The notes under the pieces are model-generated. The model was not told where the DNA came from. It saw only the letters and a program-made list of their open reading frames with translations, and did no database searches. The position numbers were made by a program, and so were the translations under genes. A DNA stretch of 64,000 bases from Bradyrhizobium huanghuaihaiense (GTDB lineage: Bacteria > Pseudomonadota > Alphaproteobacteria > Rhizobiales > Xanthobacteraceae): NCBI RefSeq assembly GCF_007830635.1, contig NZ_VLLA01000001.1, positions 157,868 to 221,867 on the forward strand. The letters are read 5' to 3'. Shown piece by piece: positions 23,734 through 35,498 of this stretch (its first letter is position 1; each line of letters starts with the position of its first letter).

Positions 23734-25422
23734 TCAAGCTGCGGCGGTGGAGTCCCGCACGGTCCGGACCACGACCGACCGCAGCTGCTCGAGATTGGCC
23801 GCCATTCCCGCGATCGCCTGCCTGACCTCCGCGGCGCGCTCGTTCACGGAAGCCGCGTCGCGGCTGACATTGCCGATCTTGGCCGAGACGTCCTTGGCGG
23901 CGGACGCCGATTCGGAGATCGATCGCGCAATCTCCCGTGTCGCCGCGTCCTGCTCTTCCATCGCCGCGGCAACCGAGTTCGCAACGCCGTCGATCTCGAC
24001 GATGTGGCCGCCCATGGTCTCGACGGCGTCCACGGCCGCCTGCGTCGAGGCCTGGATCTCGGCGATCAGGCGCCCGATCTCCTCGGTGGATTTGGCGGTC
24101 TGGTCGGACAGGGATTTGACCTCGGCCGCGACCACCGCGAAGCCGCGGCCGGCCTCGCCGGCGCGCGCCGCCTCGATGGTGGCGTTGAGCGCCAGAAGGT
24201 TGGTCTGACCGGCGATGCCGCCGATGAGGTCGGAGACTTCGGCAATCTTCTTCACCGATCCGGCCAGCGCCTGGATGGTCGAACGCGCCTGCTCGCGGCC
24301 CGCGACCGCCGACTTCGTGACGGTCGAGGTGCGTGCAACCTGGGTCGCGATCTCCCGGATCGAGGCACTCAGCTCCTCGGCCGCGGCCGAAACCGTCTGC
24401 GAGCTGCCCAGCGCCTGCGTCGAGGCTGCAGCCACGGCCTGTGATTCCGTGGAAAGCGAGCGAGCGATCTCGGACAGGCTGGAAGCGACCCGTTCCACGC
24501 CCTGGCTCGCGGCGCTCGCGGTATCGACCGAACGACCGGTTTCGCGCTCCACCGTCTCGGCCATCTGATGCAGGGCGGAACGCTTGGCGCGTGTGGCCTC
24601 CTGCTCGTTCTGCAATTGCTCCTCGCGCAAGCGGGAATTCTCGATCGCGCCCTGCTTGAACACCTCGAGGGCGCCCGCCATCGAACCGATCTCGTCCTGC
24701 CGATGCGCGAAGGGGATGTCGGCGGCGAGATCGCCGGTCGCGAGCTTCTGCATCGTGCCGGTCATGCGCACGATCGGACGGACCACGCCAACGGCAACGC
24801 CGAGCAGGCCGGCGGCAATGAAAGCCAGAACCGCGGCGGAGACACCGAGCAGGATATAGAGGATCGAGCTGTCGCGGTCGGCTGCCAGCTTCTCCATGTC
24901 GGCATTCTGCTTGTTGGCGTTCTCGACGATGCTGTCGATGACGGCGCGATGCGCGGTGTAGGCGTCCTTGAGCTGCGCATAGGTGCGCTCGGCGGCAGCC
25001 ATGTCCTTGGCCTTGAGGGCTGGCAGGAGCTGGTCGGACGCCTTCCAGAATTTCTGCACCTCGGCGTCGGATTTCGACACCAGGGCGGTCTTCAGGTCGG
25101 CCGAGAGGCTGGAGGCGACCCAGTAAGCCTTTCGCTCGTCGTAGTCCTTGCGAAGCTGGACCAGGCGCTCGGCATGGGCCGCCAGCTGGTCCGGCTCGCG
25201 CATCGCGAGCGTGGCTTCGAGATAGGCCTCGATGACGTATTCCGGCGGCGGCAGGATGTCGGCGATCAGGTCATTGCCGAGCTTGATGTCGGAATAGAGG
25301 GGACCGCCGACCTTGAGCTCGCGTAGCGCATAGAGGCTGGTGGAAACGACCGCGGTGAAGCCGATGGCAAGCACGATGCCGAACGCAATGATCGCGGAAG
25401 ACAACGACAGACGAATTTTCAT
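23734..25422 (-). CDS. Methyl-accepting chemotaxis protein (transmembrane)
   Basis: The protein has 562 residues. TM1 lies at about 8-30 and a helical periplasmic sensor at about 31-185, rich in Lys, Glu and Ala and probably a four-helix bundle. TM2 lies at about 187-210, with a HAMP domain ([25 protein letters not shown]) and the signalling domain after that. The hairpin tip [20 protein letters not shown], with [18 protein letters not shown], is the conserved CheA/CheW contact. It senses an unknown ligand in the periplasm and feeds the chemotaxis pathway. No che genes are adjacent. It probably has its own promoter in the 230-bp gap upstream. Confidence 0.94.
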   Translation of the reverse strand: MKIRLSLSSAIIAFGIVLAIGFTAVVSTSLYALRELKVGGPLYSDIKLGNDLIADILPPPEYVIEAYLEATLAMREPDQLAAHAERLVQLRKDYDERKAYWVASSLSADLKTALVSKSDAEVQKFWKASDQLLPALKAKDMAAAERTYAQLKDAYTAHRAVIDSIVENANKQNADMEKLAADRDSSILYILLGVSAAVLAFIAAGLLGVAVGVVRPIVRMTGTMQKLATGDLAADIPFAHRQDEIGSMAGALEVFKQGAIENSRLREEQLQNEQEATRAKRSALHQMAETVERETGRSVDTASAASQGVERVASSLSEIARSLSTESQAVAAASTQALGSSQTVSAAAEELSASIREIATQVARTSTVTKSAVAGREQARSTIQALAGSVKKIAEVSDLIGGIAGQTNLLALNATIEAARAGEAGRGFAVVAAEVKSLSDQTAKSTEEIGRLIAEIQASTQAAVDAVETMGGHIVEIDGVANSVAAAMEEQDAATREIARSISESASAAKDVSAKIGNVSRDAASVNERAAEVRQAIAGMAANLEQLRSVVVRTVRDSTAAA

Positions 25423-25615
25423 ATGGCAATCCAGGCGCGAATCAAATCCGCACTGAGCCTAGATCGTTACGGTAAATACGGACTTTCTTCGCGGACAGGT
25501 TGTAGGCGGAAAAGCTCCGCAGAACTACGGGATTGGGATCGGTCAATCGGTTTTGGGTCAGTGAGACTGACGCTCAAACGTGCAGCACCGGCTGCAATTG
25601 CGCTGAATGAGAAGC

Positions 25616-25646
25616 GCGTCGCGGCGCCCCGGAGTCGCCGCGACGC
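25616..25646 (-). terminator. Strong hairpin after pcaG
   Basis: GCGTCGCGGCG and CGCCGCGACGC form a perfect 11-bp stem around a 9-base loop, seven bases past the pcaG stop codon on the minus strand. A short CTTCTCATT follows rather than a clean T-run. It is placed to end or stabilise the pca transcript. Confidence 0.6.
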
Positions 25647-25652
25647 ATTGCC

Positions 25653-26255
25653 TCAGACGTCGAAGAACACCGTCTCGGCGTCGCCCTGCAAATGCAGGTC
25701 GAGGCGATAGACCGGCTTGCCGGCCTCGCGCACCGCGGTCAGCGTGGCGCGGCGCTCAGCGGGCACCAGCGCCAGCACGGGGTCGGCGGCGTTGCCGGCC
25801 TCGTCGCTGAAATAGATGCGGGTGTAGAGATGCCTGAGCATGCCGCGGCCAAAGACGGCGAGCAGGATGTGCGGCGCCTGCGGCTTGCCGTCGGGATCGG
25901 GCACCACGCCAGGCTTGATGGTGTCGAAGGAATAATTGCCGTCCTTATCGGTGCCGCAGCGGGCGAAGCCGCGGAAGCTGGCATTGGGCAGCGCGCGCTT
26001 GTCCTGCGGGTCGGCGAAGCGTCCTTGCGCATCCGCCTGCCAGATCTCCAGCATGCAATCCGGCACGACGACGCCGTCGCCGTCGAACACGCGGCCCTCG
26101 ATGCGGACACGGTCGCCAGTGACATCGGGCGTCAGCGTCGAGTTGGTGAACGCGTCATTCCACGCATAGTCGCCGGTCGGCGTCAGTCCGTATTTGAAGA
26201 ACGGACCGACGGTCTGCGATGGGGTGATCCCGTCAGGCTTCACAGAATCTTGCAC
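25653..26255 (-). CDS. pcaG: Protocatechuate 3,4-dioxygenase, alpha subunit
   Basis: The protein has 200 residues starting at GTG 26255, one base after the pcaH stop; the upstream GGAG lies inside pcaH. It shows the intradiol alpha-chain pattern TPSQTVGPFFKYGL, VFDGDGVVVPDCMLEIWQAD, and HLYTRIYFSDE with LVPAERRATL near the end. The alpha chain lacks the iron ligands and builds the active site with PcaH. The (alpha-beta-Fe)12 enzyme opens protocatechuate between its hydroxyls to 3-carboxymuconate. It is the last gene of the run pcaF > dioxygenase > pcaH > pcaG and is followed by a strong hairpin. Confidence 0.95.
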   Translation of the reverse strand: MQDSVKPDGITPSQTVGPFFKYGLTPTGDYAWNDAFTNSTLTPDVTGDRVRIEGRVFDGDGVVVPDCMLEIWQADAQGRFADPQDKRALPNASFRGFARCGTDKDGNYSFDTIKPGVVPDPDGKPQAPHILLAVFGRGMLRHLYTRIYFSDEAGNAADPVLALVPAERRATLTAVREAGKPVYRLDLHLQGDAETVFFDV

Positions 26256-26256
26256 G

Positions 26257-26958
26257 TTAGTGGTTCTCCATGGGCGTGGCGTTCTTGCCGCGCAGCACGA
26301 TGTCAAAGCGATAGCACAGCGCCCATTCGGGCTGGGTGTTCTCCAAGTCGAACGACGAGACCATCCGCGCCCGCGCCTTCTCGTCCGGCACCGAGTTGAA
26401 GATCGGGTCGAACGGAAACAACGGGTCAGCCGGGAAGTACATCTGCGTCACCAGCCGCGTGACGAAGGAATGGCCGAACACCGAGAGATGGATATGCGCC
26501 GGGCGCCAGGCGTTGTGGTGATTGCCCCACGGATAGGCGCCGGGCTTGATCGTCACAAAACGGTAGTAGCCGGCGGCATCGCTCACGGTGCGGCCGGCGC
26601 CGGTGAAATTCGGATCGAGCGGCGCCGGATGCTGGTCGCGGACATGAACATAGCGGCCGCAGGAATTGGCCTGCCAGATCTCGACCAGCGAGTTCGGCAC
26701 GCCGCGGCCGTCCTCATCGCGCACATGGCCGTGCACGATGATGCGCTCGCCGATCGGCTCGCCACTGTGCTGGGTGGTGAGATCGTTGTCGCCCTCGCGC
26801 ACAGTCTCGTGGCCGTAGACCGGGCCGGTCAGCTCCGACAGCGTGTGGCACATCGGGATCAAGGGCTTGTTCGGCGCGCGCTTGATCGAGCTCTTGTAGT
26901 CAGGCGACAGCGGCAGCGGATGCGCCTTGTTGCTATCGACGGGATAGATGAATGTCAT
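26257..26958 (-). CDS. pcaH: Protocatechuate 3,4-dioxygenase, beta subunit
   Basis: The protein has 233 residues from ATG 26958, with GGAGGAG upstream. The four non-heme Fe(III) ligands fall at the spacing known from the Pseudomonas enzyme: Y103 (GRYVHV), Y142 (GAYPWGN), H155 and H157 (RPAHIHLS). It also has IVHGHVRDEDGRGVPNSLVEIWQAN. With PcaG it converts protocatechuate to beta-carboxy-cis,cis-muconate, the entry to the beta-ketoadipate pathway. The pcaB, C, D and Q genes are not in the window. A TATAAT box with a small palindrome (27014-27027) lies upstream, so pcaHG may have its own promoter. Confidence 0.96.
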   Translation of the reverse strand: MTFIYPVDSNKAHPLPLSPDYKSSIKRAPNKPLIPMCHTLSELTGPVYGHETVREGDNDLTTQHSGEPIGERIIVHGHVRDEDGRGVPNSLVEIWQANSCGRYVHVRDQHPAPLDPNFTGAGRTVSDAAGYYRFVTIKPGAYPWGNHHNAWRPAHIHLSVFGHSFVTRLVTQMYFPADPLFPFDPIFNSVPDEKARARMVSSFDLENTQPEWALCYRFDIVLRGKNATPMENH

Positions 26959-27013
26959 TGGCGAACTCCTCCCCGGCCATTTTAGGTCCAGCCGGTCAAC
27001 GCTTCCGCCAATC

Positions 27014-27027
27014 ATTATAGGATATAA
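27014..27027 (-). promoter_or_regulatory. Candidate promoter and operator for pcaHG
   Basis: The minus strand carries a perfect TATAAT (27014-27019). Overlapping it, TTATAGGATATAA (27015-27027) is a perfect palindrome with 5-base arms. It lies 56 bp before the pcaH start. No good -35 box is visible (CTTCCC at about the right distance), so an activator may be needed. A similar GATATAACT string occurs upstream of the ssuA-like gene at about 38998-39008. Confidence 0.45.
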
Positions 27028-27066
27028 CTAATTTGGGGAAGCGGGTTTAAGCCTCCTGCTCCAATG

Positions 27067-27960
27067 CTATTTGATCGGCGGACGCGGCAGCACGGCTTCC
27101 CCAGCCTCGAGCCGGTAGGTGTGGTCGAGCGAGTACCAGGGCGTCGCGACGTCGGGCGCGGTCGGATGCGGCGTATCGTGGCGCTGGAACTTGCCGATCA
27201 GCGCCTGCGTCACGCCGAACTGCACGTCGCTGTCGATATGGGGATCGTTGGGGTCGTAGACCTGCGAGATCAGGACCTTGAATCCGGGCTTGAAGATCAG
27301 GGCGTGCAGATGCGCGGGTCGGTAGGGGTGCCGACCCTGCGCCTCGAGCAGCCGGCCGACCACGCCGTCGGTCGGAATGGGATAGCCGACCATCATCACC
27401 GAGCGGAAGGCGAAGCGTCCATCCTGGTCGGTCGTGAACTTGCCGCGCAGGTTCATGTCGGCCTGCTCAGGATCCTGGTTCTCGTAAAGACCAACCGGAG
27501 AGGCGTGCCAGACATCAACCTCGGCGCCGGCGACGGGACGGCCGTCCCTGTCGACGACGCGGCCGCTGACGAACAGCGGCGCACCCGGCGTCTCCGAGCG
27601 CACGATCGATCCGCCATTCTCGACTCGCGGCGAGTTCAGCCGCCAGAACGGCCCGAGCAGCGACTGGTCGGTTTCAGTGTTGCCCTGATCGCCATTGTTG
27701 AGCAGGCACACCAGCGGCGAGACGCCGAGCGAGCCCGCCATCAGCACGACTTCGTTGTGCGTGTCGGTGGTCAGCTTGCCGAGCTCGGCCACGATCGCAG
27801 TGGCGTCGCGGAATTCCTTCTCGGTCAGCCGAACGTCGCGCACGAAGGCGTGCAGGTGCTTGACCAGGGAGACCATGATCTGGCGCAGCCGCGGATCCGA
27901 CGTCCGCTCCATCACCGCCAGTGCCGCGGCCGTGACGTCCTGCTCGCGCTCGATGATCAT
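27067..27960 (-). CDS. Intradiol ring-cleavage dioxygenase (hydroxyquinol or catechol 1,2-dioxygenase type)
   Basis: The protein has 297 residues. An N-terminal helical dimerisation domain (Dioxygenase_N, about 15-110) precedes the intradiol barrel. Iron ligands are Y159 (GLYEN), Y193 (VGYPIPTDG), H217 and H219 (RPAHLHALI). The stretch DGVVGRLLEAQGRHPYRPAHLH is most like hydroxyquinol 1,2-dioxygenases, which open 1,2,4-trihydroxybenzene to maleylacetate, but catechol or chlorocatechol as substrate is not excluded. No maleylacetate reductase is present. It is flanked by the thiolase upstream and pcaH downstream on the same strand. Confidence 0.88.
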   Translation of the reverse strand: MIIEREQDVTAAALAVMERTSDPRLRQIMVSLVKHLHAFVRDVRLTEKEFRDATAIVAELGKLTTDTHNEVVLMAGSLGVSPLVCLLNNGDQGNTETDQSLLGPFWRLNSPRVENGGSIVRSETPGAPLFVSGRVVDRDGRPVAGAEVDVWHASPVGLYENQDPEQADMNLRGKFTTDQDGRFAFRSVMMVGYPIPTDGVVGRLLEAQGRHPYRPAHLHALIFKPGFKVLISQVYDPNDPHIDSDVQFGVTQALIGKFQRHDTPHPTAPDVATPWYSLDHTYRLEAGEAVLPRPPIK

Positions 27961-27990
27961 GGGACGGTCCCTGAAGCGACAACAAACGCC

Positions 27991-28072
27991 GTCATTCCGG
28001 GGCGATGCGAAGCATCGAACCCGGAATCTCGAGATCCCGGGTTCAGCCCTCTCGGGCTGCCCCGGGATGACG
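27991..28072. repeat. Intergenic palindrome, short GTCATTCC/GGATGAC relative of family C
   Basis: It starts GTCATTCCGGGGCGATGCGAA and ends CTGCCCCGGGATGACGG. Inner arms GAACCCGGAAT / ATCCCGGGTTC surround CTCGAG. It lies in the 129-bp gap between the thiolase and the dioxygenase, two genes expected to share a transcript. Arm sequences are given in part. Confidence 0.8.
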
Positions 28073-28089
28073 GTCCACTGGGTGGACCG

Positions 28090-29298
<1,209 letters not shown>

Positions 29299-29413
29299 CG
29301 TTGTTCTCCCTGAATGCCGCGATCCGGCCAAATTCTTCAATGTCGGCGGAGTTTTAGGAGGGCGCCCGCGGCAGGTCAATTGACGGTTTCGCGTGCGGCG
29401 TATTCAAACTCTC

Positions 29414-29534
29414 CGTGATTCCGGGGCGCCCGGAGGGCGAGCTATGGTGCGCAATTGCGCACCTGAGAATCCATAACCACGAGCCGGGGTTATGGATTCC
29501 GGGCCTGCGCCGTTCCGGCGCATCCCGGAATGAC
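29414..29534. repeat. Intergenic palindrome, family C variant
   Basis: Arms CGTGATTCCGGGGCGCCC and GCATCCCGGAATGACG enclose AATCCATAACCACGAG and GGGGTTATGGATTCC. This is a shortened copy without the GAAGACTC core. It lies between the divergent pcaF and mutS genes. Confidence 0.75.
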
Positions 29535-29644
29535 GACGGAATATGTTGCGCTCATTATCCCATCGTGCGGACAACGTGGAAAACCTCTCCTTCCCGGCCA
29601 AACCGATAGGAGCAGGTGCCGAAATTTTGTAGGTTGCGCCGCCC

Positions 29645-32383
29645 ATGACCATGCAACAGCCGATACCCGTACCGCCGCCCGACGAAGCGCCCGCGCCGCA
29701 GGCGGAAGCCACAGCGCGCGTGACGCCGATGATGGAACAGTACCTCGAGATCAAGGCAGCCCATCAGGGCCTCTTGCTGTTCTATCGGATGGGCGACTTC
29801 TACGAGCTGTTCTTCGAGGACGCCGAGATCGCCTCCAGGACGCTCGGCATCGTCCTGACCAAGCGCGGCAAGCATCAGGGCGCCGACATCCCGATGTGCG
29901 GCGTTCCGGTCGAGCGCTCCGAGGATTATCTGCACCGCCTGATCTCGGCCGGCCACCGGGTCGCGGTATGCGAGCAGACCGAGGATCCTGCGGCGGCGAA
30001 AGCGCGCGGCAACAAGAGCGTCGTGCGCCGCGGCGTGGTGCGGCTCGTCACGCCTGGCACCCTGACCGAGGACACGCTGCTCGATGCGCGTGCCAACAAT
30101 TATCTGCTGGCGATCGCGCGCGCGCGTTCGTCCGCCGGCGGCGACCGCTTCGGCCTCGCCTGGATCGACATCTCGACCGCCGAATTCATGGTGACCGAGG
30201 TTTCGGGCGGCGAGCTCGCCGCGACGCTGGCGCGCATCAACCCGAACGAGGCCATCGTCACCGACGCGCTCTACAACGACAGCGAGCTCGGCCAGACCCT
30301 GCGCGAGCTGCCGGCGGTGACGCCGCTGACCCGCGACGTCTTCGACGGCGCCACCGCCGAGAAGCGCCTCTGCGACTATTTTGCGGTCGCGACGATGGAC
30401 GGCCTTGCGCAACTGACGCGTCTGGAAGCCACGGCTGCGGCGGCTGCCGTCACCTATGTCGACCGCACCCAGGTCGGCAAGCATCCCCCGCTGTCACCGC
30501 CCGCGCGCGAAGCTTCCGGCGCGACCATGGCGATCGATCCGGCGACGCGCGCCAATCTCGAGCTGACGCGGACGCTGGCCGGCGAGCGCCGCGGCTCGCT
30601 GCTCGATGCGATCGACTGCACCGTGACCTCGGCCGGCTCGCGCCTGCTGGCGCAACGCCTCGCCGCACCGCTGACCGATGCGCCGGCGATCGCGCGGCGG
30701 CTCGATGCGGTCGGCACCTTCGTTGCCGATTCTGCCGCGCGCGAGGACATCCGCAGCATTTTGCGCGGCGCGCCCGACATGTCGCGCGCGCTGGCCCGTC
30801 TCTCGGTCGGCCGCGGCGGACCGCGCGACCTCGCCGGCATCCGCGACGGCATCATCGCCGCCGACCAGGTGCTGACGCGGCTTTCCGAGCTCGACCAGCC
30901 GCCGCAGGAGATCGCAGCCGTGATGGCGGCGCTGAAGCGGCCGTCGCGCGAGCTCGCTGCCGAGTTTGCGACGGCGCTCGACGAGCAGCTGCCGCTGATC
31001 AAGCGCGATGGCGGCTTCGTCCGCCAGGGCTATGAGCCCGCGCTCGACGAAGCGCGAAACCTGCGCGACGCCTCGCGCCTCGTGGTCGCCTCCATGCAGG
31101 CCCGCTACGCCGACGCGACCTCCGTCAAGGGTCTCAAGATCCGCCACAACAACGTGCTCGGCTATTTCGTCGAAGTGACCGCGCAGCACGGCGACAAGCT
31201 GATGTCGGCGCCGCTGAATGCGACCTTCATCCACCGCCAGACGCTGGCGGGCCAGGTGCGGTTCACCACTGCCGAGCTCGGCGAGATCGAAGCCAAGATC
31301 GCCAATGCCGGCGACCGCGCGCTCGGCCTCGAGCTCGAAATCTTCGAGAAGCTCTGCGCCAAGGCCCTCGAGATCAGCGACGATCTGCGCGCGGCGGCGC
31401 AAGGCTTTGCGCTGCTCGACGTCGCGACGTCGCTCGCCAAGCTCGCGATCGACGAGAACTATGTGCGGCCTGAGGTCGACGGCTCCCTCGCCTTCGCGAT
31501 CGAGGCCGGCCGCCATCCCGTGGTCGAGCAGGCCCTGAAGCGCAACGGCGAGCCGTTCATCGCCAATGCCTGTGATCTCTCGCCGAGCCCAGCGCAAAAA
31601 TCCGGCCAGCTCTGGCTGCTGACCGGTCCCAACATGGCCGGTAAATCGACCTTCCTGCGCCAGAACGCGCTGATTGCACTGCTGGCGCAGATCGGCAGCT
31701 TCGTGCCGGCGACACGCGCGCGGATCGGCATCATCGACCGCCTGTTCTCGCGCGTCGGCGCCGCCGACGATCTCGCCCGCGGCCGCTCCACCTTCATGGT
31801 GGAGATGGTCGAGACCGCGGCGATCCTGAACCAGGCCGGCGAGCGCTCGCTCGTGATCCTGGATGAGATCGGCCGCGGCACCGCGACCTTCGACGGCCTC
31901 TCGATCGCCTGGGCCGCGATCGAGCATCTTCACGAGAGCAACCGCTGCCGCACGCTGTTCGCGACGCATTATCACGAGCTGACCGCGCTCTCGGCAAAAC
32001 TGCCGCGCATGTTCAACGCCACCGTGCGCGTGAAGGAATGGCAGGGCAACGTCGTATTCCTGCACGAGGTGCTGCCGGGCTCGGCCGACCGCTCCTACGG
32101 CATCCAGGTGGCGAAACTCGCCGGCCTGCCGCCGGCCGTGATCACGCGCGCCAAATCCGTGCTCTCCAAGCTGGAGGCGCAGGACCGCGGCCAGACGGCA
32201 CGAGCCTTGGTAGACGATCTGCCGCTGTTCGCCGTGCCCTCGCGCGCTGCCGCCGAAGCCGCGCCGCCGAGCGAAGCCGAGTTGTTGATGGACGCGGTGA
32301 AAGCGCTGCACCCCGACGAGATGTCCCCGCGCGAGGCGCTCGATGCATTGTATGCGTTGAAGGCCAAGCTGCCGAAGCAGTAG
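29645..32383 (+). CDS. mutS: DNA mismatch repair protein MutS
   Basis: The protein has 912 residues, a normal length. The mismatch-binding N-terminus has [28 protein letters not shown], including the Phe-x-Glu loop that contacts the mispair. The ATPase has Walker [10 protein letters not shown] (661-669), Walker [11 protein letters not shown] and the FATHYHEL signature. It recognises mispaired bases and recruits MutL in replication repair. In many Rhizobiales mutS is next to glnD. Here they are about 6.8 kb apart (glnD starts at 39150), separated by chemotaxis and transport genes. Two hairpins just after the stop (32395-32455) may end transcription. Confidence 0.97.
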   Translation: MTMQQPIPVPPPDEAPAPQAEATARVTPMMEQYLEIKAAHQGLLLFYRMGDFYELFFEDAEIASRTLGIVLTKRGKHQGADIPMCGVPVERSEDYLHRLISAGHRVAVCEQTEDPAAAKARGNKSVVRRGVVRLVTPGTLTEDTLLDARANNYLLAIARARSSAGGDRFGLAWIDISTAEFMVTEVSGGELAATLARINPNEAIVTDALYNDSELGQTLRELPAVTPLTRDVFDGATAEKRLCDYFAVATMDGLAQLTRLEATAAAAAVTYVDRTQVGKHPPLSPPAREASGATMAIDPATRANLELTRTLAGERRGSLLDAIDCTVTSAGSRLLAQRLAAPLTDAPAIARRLDAVGTFVADSAAREDIRSILRGAPDMSRALARLSVGRGGPRDLAGIRDGIIAADQVLTRLSELDQPPQEIAAVMAALKRPSRELAAEFATALDEQLPLIKRDGGFVRQGYEPALDEARNLRDASRLVVASMQARYADATSVKGLKIRHNNVLGYFVEVTAQHGDKLMSAPLNATFIHRQTLAGQVRFTTAELGEIEAKIANAGDRALGLELEIFEKLCAKALEISDDLRAAAQGFALLDVATSLAKLAIDENYVRPEVDGSLAFAIEAGRHPVVEQALKRNGEPFIANACDLSPSPAQKSGQLWLLTGPNMAGKSTFLRQNALIALLAQIGSFVPATRARIGIIDRLFSRVGAADDLARGRSTFMVEMVETAAILNQAGERSLVILDEIGRGTATFDGLSIAWAAIEHLHESNRCRTLFATHYHELTALSAKLPRMFNATVRVKEWQGNVVFLHEVLPGSADRSYGIQVAKLAGLPPAVITRAKSVLSKLEAQDRGQTARALVDDLPLFAVPSRAAAEAAPPSEAELLMDAVKALHPDEMSPREALDALYALKAKLPKQ

Positions 32384-32394
32384 CGGTGCCGTAG

Positions 32395-32455
32395 CCCGGA
32401 TGAGCGCAGCGACATCCGGGACGACTGTTCCCGCATGTCGCTTCGCTCATGCGGG
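32395..32455. repeat. Two adjacent hairpins after mutS
   Basis: CCCGGATG...CATCCGGG (32395-32420) and CCCGCATG...CATGCGGG (32430-32455) are two perfect 8-bp stems with 10-base loops, AGCGCAGCGA and TCGCTTCGCT. The loops are near-complementary to each other, so the pair could also fold together. They start 12 bases past the mutS stop. Confidence 0.75.
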
Positions 32456-32486
32456 CCGCGATACTTTCTGCGCCGAGAGGAAGTGC

Positions 32487-32588
32487 CGTAGGGTGGGCAA
32501 AGCGCAGCGTGCCCACCATGCAACGACGAATTCGCAGAAAGATGGTGGGCACGGCGCGCGAAGTGCGCGCGCCTTTACCCACCCTACG
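32487..32588. repeat. Intergenic palindromic repeat, family A
   Basis: This copy begins CGTAGGGTGGGCAAAGCGCA and ends TTTACCCACCCTACG. It separates the convergent mutS and chemoreceptor genes and ends 10 bases from the latter stop. Confidence 0.88.
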
Positions 32589-32597
32589 ATTCCAGCC

Positions 32598-34274
32598 TTA
32601 CGCCCGCGCCGCGATCGCCGCGGCTTCCGCGGCGGCGCGCTGCATGCTGGTCGACATCTCGTTCGTGACCGTGCTCTGCTCCTCGACGGCGGCGGCGGTC
32701 GAGGTCACGTATTCGCTGACATTGTTGATCGCCTGCTTGATCGAGCCGAGCGCGCTGACGACGTCGCCGGAGATGCCGTTGAGGCTGCCGATCTCCTGGC
32801 CGATCTTGTCGGTCGCCTGCTTGGCCTGGTTGGCGAGGCTCTTCACTTCGGAGGCGACCACCGCGAAGCCGCGGCCGGCTTCGCCGGCGCGGGCGGATTC
32901 GATCGTGGCGTTGAGCGCGAGCAGGTTGATCTGACCGGTGATGTTGTTGATCATCTCGACGATGCCGCTCATCGCCTGCGCGGCCTCGGTGAGGCGCTGC
33001 GCCTGGGCGTCGGCGGCGGCAACTTGATCCACCGCGCTCATCGCGGTCTCGCGCGACTTGGTCATCGCCTCGGAAATCTCCCGCACCGAGGCATTCAACT
33101 CCTCGGAGCCGGCGGCGACCGATTCCATCATGCCGCGGACGCGCTCGTTGCCCATGCGGACCAGCACCTGCCGCGTGGTGTCGGTGGCATATTTCACGAC
33201 CTTGAACGGCTTGCCGTTGAGATCGAGGATCGGATTGTAGGAGGCCTGGATGTAGACCTCCTTGCCGCCCTTGCCGATGCGCTTGTACTCGGCCGCCTGG
33301 TACTGGCCGCGGTTGAGCGCGGCCCAGAACTCGCGATAGGCCGCGCCGTCGCGCTCGCTGGGTTCGACGAACATGCTGTGATGCCTGCCCTTGATCTCGG
33401 CCAGCGAATAGCCGAGCGTGGCGAGGAAGTTGGTATTGGCGGTGATGATCGTGCCGTCCATGTTGAACTCGATCACGGCCTGGGCTTTGTCGATCGCCGC
33501 GATCTGACCGGCGAGATCGGCGTTCTTCAGCTTCTCCGCGGTGATTTCGGTTGCGAACTTGGCGACGCCGAACGGCTTGCCTTTCTCGTCGAGCAGCGGA
33601 TTGTAGGAGGCGAGGATCCAGACCTCGCGGCCCCCCTTGCCGATGCGCTTGAACTCGCCGGCCTGATATTCGCCGCGGTTGAGCGCAGCCCAGAACTGAC
33701 GATAGGCGGCGCCGTCACGCTCGGCGACCTCGACGAACATGCTGTGATGCTTGCCCTCGATCTCGGCCAGCGAGTAGCCGAGCGCCTTGCAGAAATTCTC
33801 GTTGGCGGTCACGATGGTGCCGTCGAGCTTGAACTCGATCACGGCCTGGGCACGGCTGCTGGCGGCGATCTTCGAGGCGTCCGTCATGCTCCGGATCTTC
33901 TTCTGGGTGATGTCGGTCGCAATCTTGGCGACCATCACCGCCTTGCCGTTGCCGTCGAGCACTGGATTGTAGGATGCTTCGATCCAGACCTCGCGGCCGC
34001 CCTTCGCGATCCGCTTGAACTCGCGCGCCTGATACTCGCCACGGTTCAGTGCGGCCCAGAATGCCTTGTACTCGGCGTTGTCGCGCTGGTCGGCCGGCAC
34101 GAACATGGAGTGATGCTTGCCCTGGATTTCGTCGAGCCGATAGCCGAGGGCATCGAGAAAATTCTTATTGGCCGTGATGATCGTCCCATCAAGGTTGAAT
34201 TCGATCATCGCCTGCGAGCGGCCGATGGCGGCGAGTTGTGCGTCCGAATCACTGCGGGACTTGCGACCAAACAT
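32598..34274 (-). CDS. Soluble methyl-accepting chemotaxis protein with three tandem PAS domains
   Basis: The protein has 558 residues from ATG 34274, with GGAGA upstream. A longer frame to 34517 is unlikely. There is no membrane segment, so it is a cytosolic receptor. Three PAS units (about 12-122, 134-244, 256-366) are strikingly alike, each with [15 protein letters not shown], [25 protein letters not shown] and GGREVW blocks, which points to internal duplication. The signalling domain ends with [21 protein letters not shown] and [25 protein letters not shown] domains of this type often bind heme or flavin for aerotaxis, but no ligand residue is certain. Adjacent che genes are absent. Confidence 0.92.
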   Translation of the reverse strand: MFGRKSRSDSDAQLAAIGRSQAMIEFNLDGTIITANKNFLDALGYRLDEIQGKHHSMFVPADQRDNAEYKAFWAALNRGEYQAREFKRIAKGGREVWIEASYNPVLDGNGKAVMVAKIATDITQKKIRSMTDASKIAASSRAQAVIEFKLDGTIVTANENFCKALGYSLAEIEGKHHSMFVEVAERDGAAYRQFWAALNRGEYQAGEFKRIGKGGREVWILASYNPLLDEKGKPFGVAKFATEITAEKLKNADLAGQIAAIDKAQAVIEFNMDGTIITANTNFLATLGYSLAEIKGRHHSMFVEPSERDGAAYREFWAALNRGQYQAAEYKRIGKGGKEVYIQASYNPILDLNGKPFKVVKYATDTTRQVLVRMGNERVRGMMESVAAGSEELNASVREISEAMTKSRETAMSAVDQVAAADAQAQRLTEAAQAMSGIVEMINNITGQINLLALNATIESARAGEAGRGFAVVASEVKSLANQAKQATDKIGQEIGSLNGISGDVVSALGSIKQAINNVSEYVTSTAAAVEEQSTVTNEMSTSMQRAAAEAAAIAARA

Positions 34275-34679
34275 CAAACAATCTCCATCTCGAAAAACCA
34301 CCGATGGGGACGCGCCCGTCGGAACCAGGGATGTGACCGCGCGGCAGCGTCGCCGTATCTCAGTCTGCGGCTCCCGTGGGCCGTTCGCTTGAAAAAGAGA
34401 GCCGCGCCAATTTGCGCGGACGGGATCGGAAGCTGGTGTGCGATCCGATTCGTACGGGAAAAGCTCGAACAAAGTTCTAATAGAAATGTCGGAATTCGGC
34501 GGCCGATGGATCGGCATGTCCGCGCGATGGACAGAGGCGTTCAGGCCGGGAAAGAACGGCAGAACTTGAAATGAGGCTTCTCATTCAACGGCTTGAGGAG
34601 ATGCCGCATCATCTCATCGGCGCGAATTGAGCTTGGCATAACGTATTCGCGCGACGCTATGTCGTGTTTGTCCGTAGTC
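34275..34679. other. Intergenic gap of about 400 bp without a recognised gene
   Basis: No protein-coding pattern, tRNA or repeat-family copy is seen. The half near 34274 presumably holds the chemoreceptor promoter. A small hairpin ATGAGGCTTCTCAT lies at about 34571-34584, and a 19-codon frame starts there, but nothing supports its translation. Confidence 0.6.
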
Positions 34680-35489
34680 TCACGGCTGCTGTCGCGCCTT
34701 GCGCATCGCGCGCCGGCCGATCCCCCACAGCGTCAGATTCCAGGTGACGCAGGTGCCGAGTGCGAGAGTCAAACCGACAGCCGAGCCGAATTGCACCACC
34801 GCGACGTGCATGACGGCAATCGCCATACCGAATCCGAGCAGGCCCCACGCGGAGTTGGCGAGGACGGCGGCCGTCGGCGGACCGCCGATGCGCGGATGCA
34901 GGATCAGCATGATGCTGGAGAACACCACCGGATACAGCGCGATGATGCCGCTGATGCGGGGACCGACCCAGCCGGAGGTCGAGACCACGATGGCGACAAG
35001 GGTCGCGACCAGCGCAGCCCGCATCGGGACGTCATACCAGCGGCGCGTCACCAGCGGCATTTTCGCGTGGCGATAGCCTGCAAGCAGCGGAATGCAGATA
35101 CCGAATGCGATCAGATTGGCGGCAAGGCCCGCGGTGAGCGACCACTCGAACTGGCGGATGATCGATGCAAGCACGATCCACACCGCGATGGCGCTTCCGC
35201 AACTCACAACGAGGCCGCGCCGCTGCGACAGCACGACATAGGTGAGGCACATGAAGATCGTCGCCGCGTTCACCGGCAGGCTCGCCAGCGCGCCCTGCGC
35301 GATGAAGGCGGCGTCATGATCGATCGCAAGGAAGACGTAGGACGGACCTGCCGACACCGGCAGGGTCGCGATCAACGCGCCGATCACCGGCCCCGAGCGC
35401 TCGGTGATAACAGACGCCGTCACCACGAACGCCGCCGCGATCGCCATGCGCAGGAGCAGGAAAAGGATGAAGTGGAGGTCGAGGGGCAT
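34680..35489 (-). CDS. Hypothetical integral membrane protein
   Basis: The protein has 269 residues and about eight hydrophobic segments, starting MPLDLHFILFLLLRMAIAAA. It has SGPVIGALIATLPVSAGPSYVFLAI near residue 33 and PRISGIIALYPVVFSSIMLILHPRIGG in the C-terminal half. These two related-looking halves (each with a GxIxALxPV stretch) hint at an inverted or duplicated transporter fold. I do not recognise a named family with confidence. No partner gene is adjacent: a family C repeat follows upstream and the chemoreceptor lies on its other side. Confidence 0.75.
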   Translation of the reverse strand: MPLDLHFILFLLLRMAIAAAFVVTASVITERSGPVIGALIATLPVSAGPSYVFLAIDHDAAFIAQGALASLPVNAATIFMCLTYVVLSQRRGLVVSCGSAIAVWIVLASIIRQFEWSLTAGLAANLIAFGICIPLLAGYRHAKMPLVTRRWYDVPMRAALVATLVAIVVSTSGWVGPRISGIIALYPVVFSSIMLILHPRIGGPPTAAVLANSAWGLLGFGMAIAVMHVAVVQFGSAVGLTLALGTCVTWNLTLWGIGRRAMRKARQQP

Positions 35490-35498
35490 TTTTCATTC

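Noticed and set aside
34571..34630. Nineteen-codon frame with a hairpin in the chemoreceptor/membrane-protein gap
   Set aside because: No ribosome site or conserved pattern was seen. Too short to support as a gene from sequence alone.
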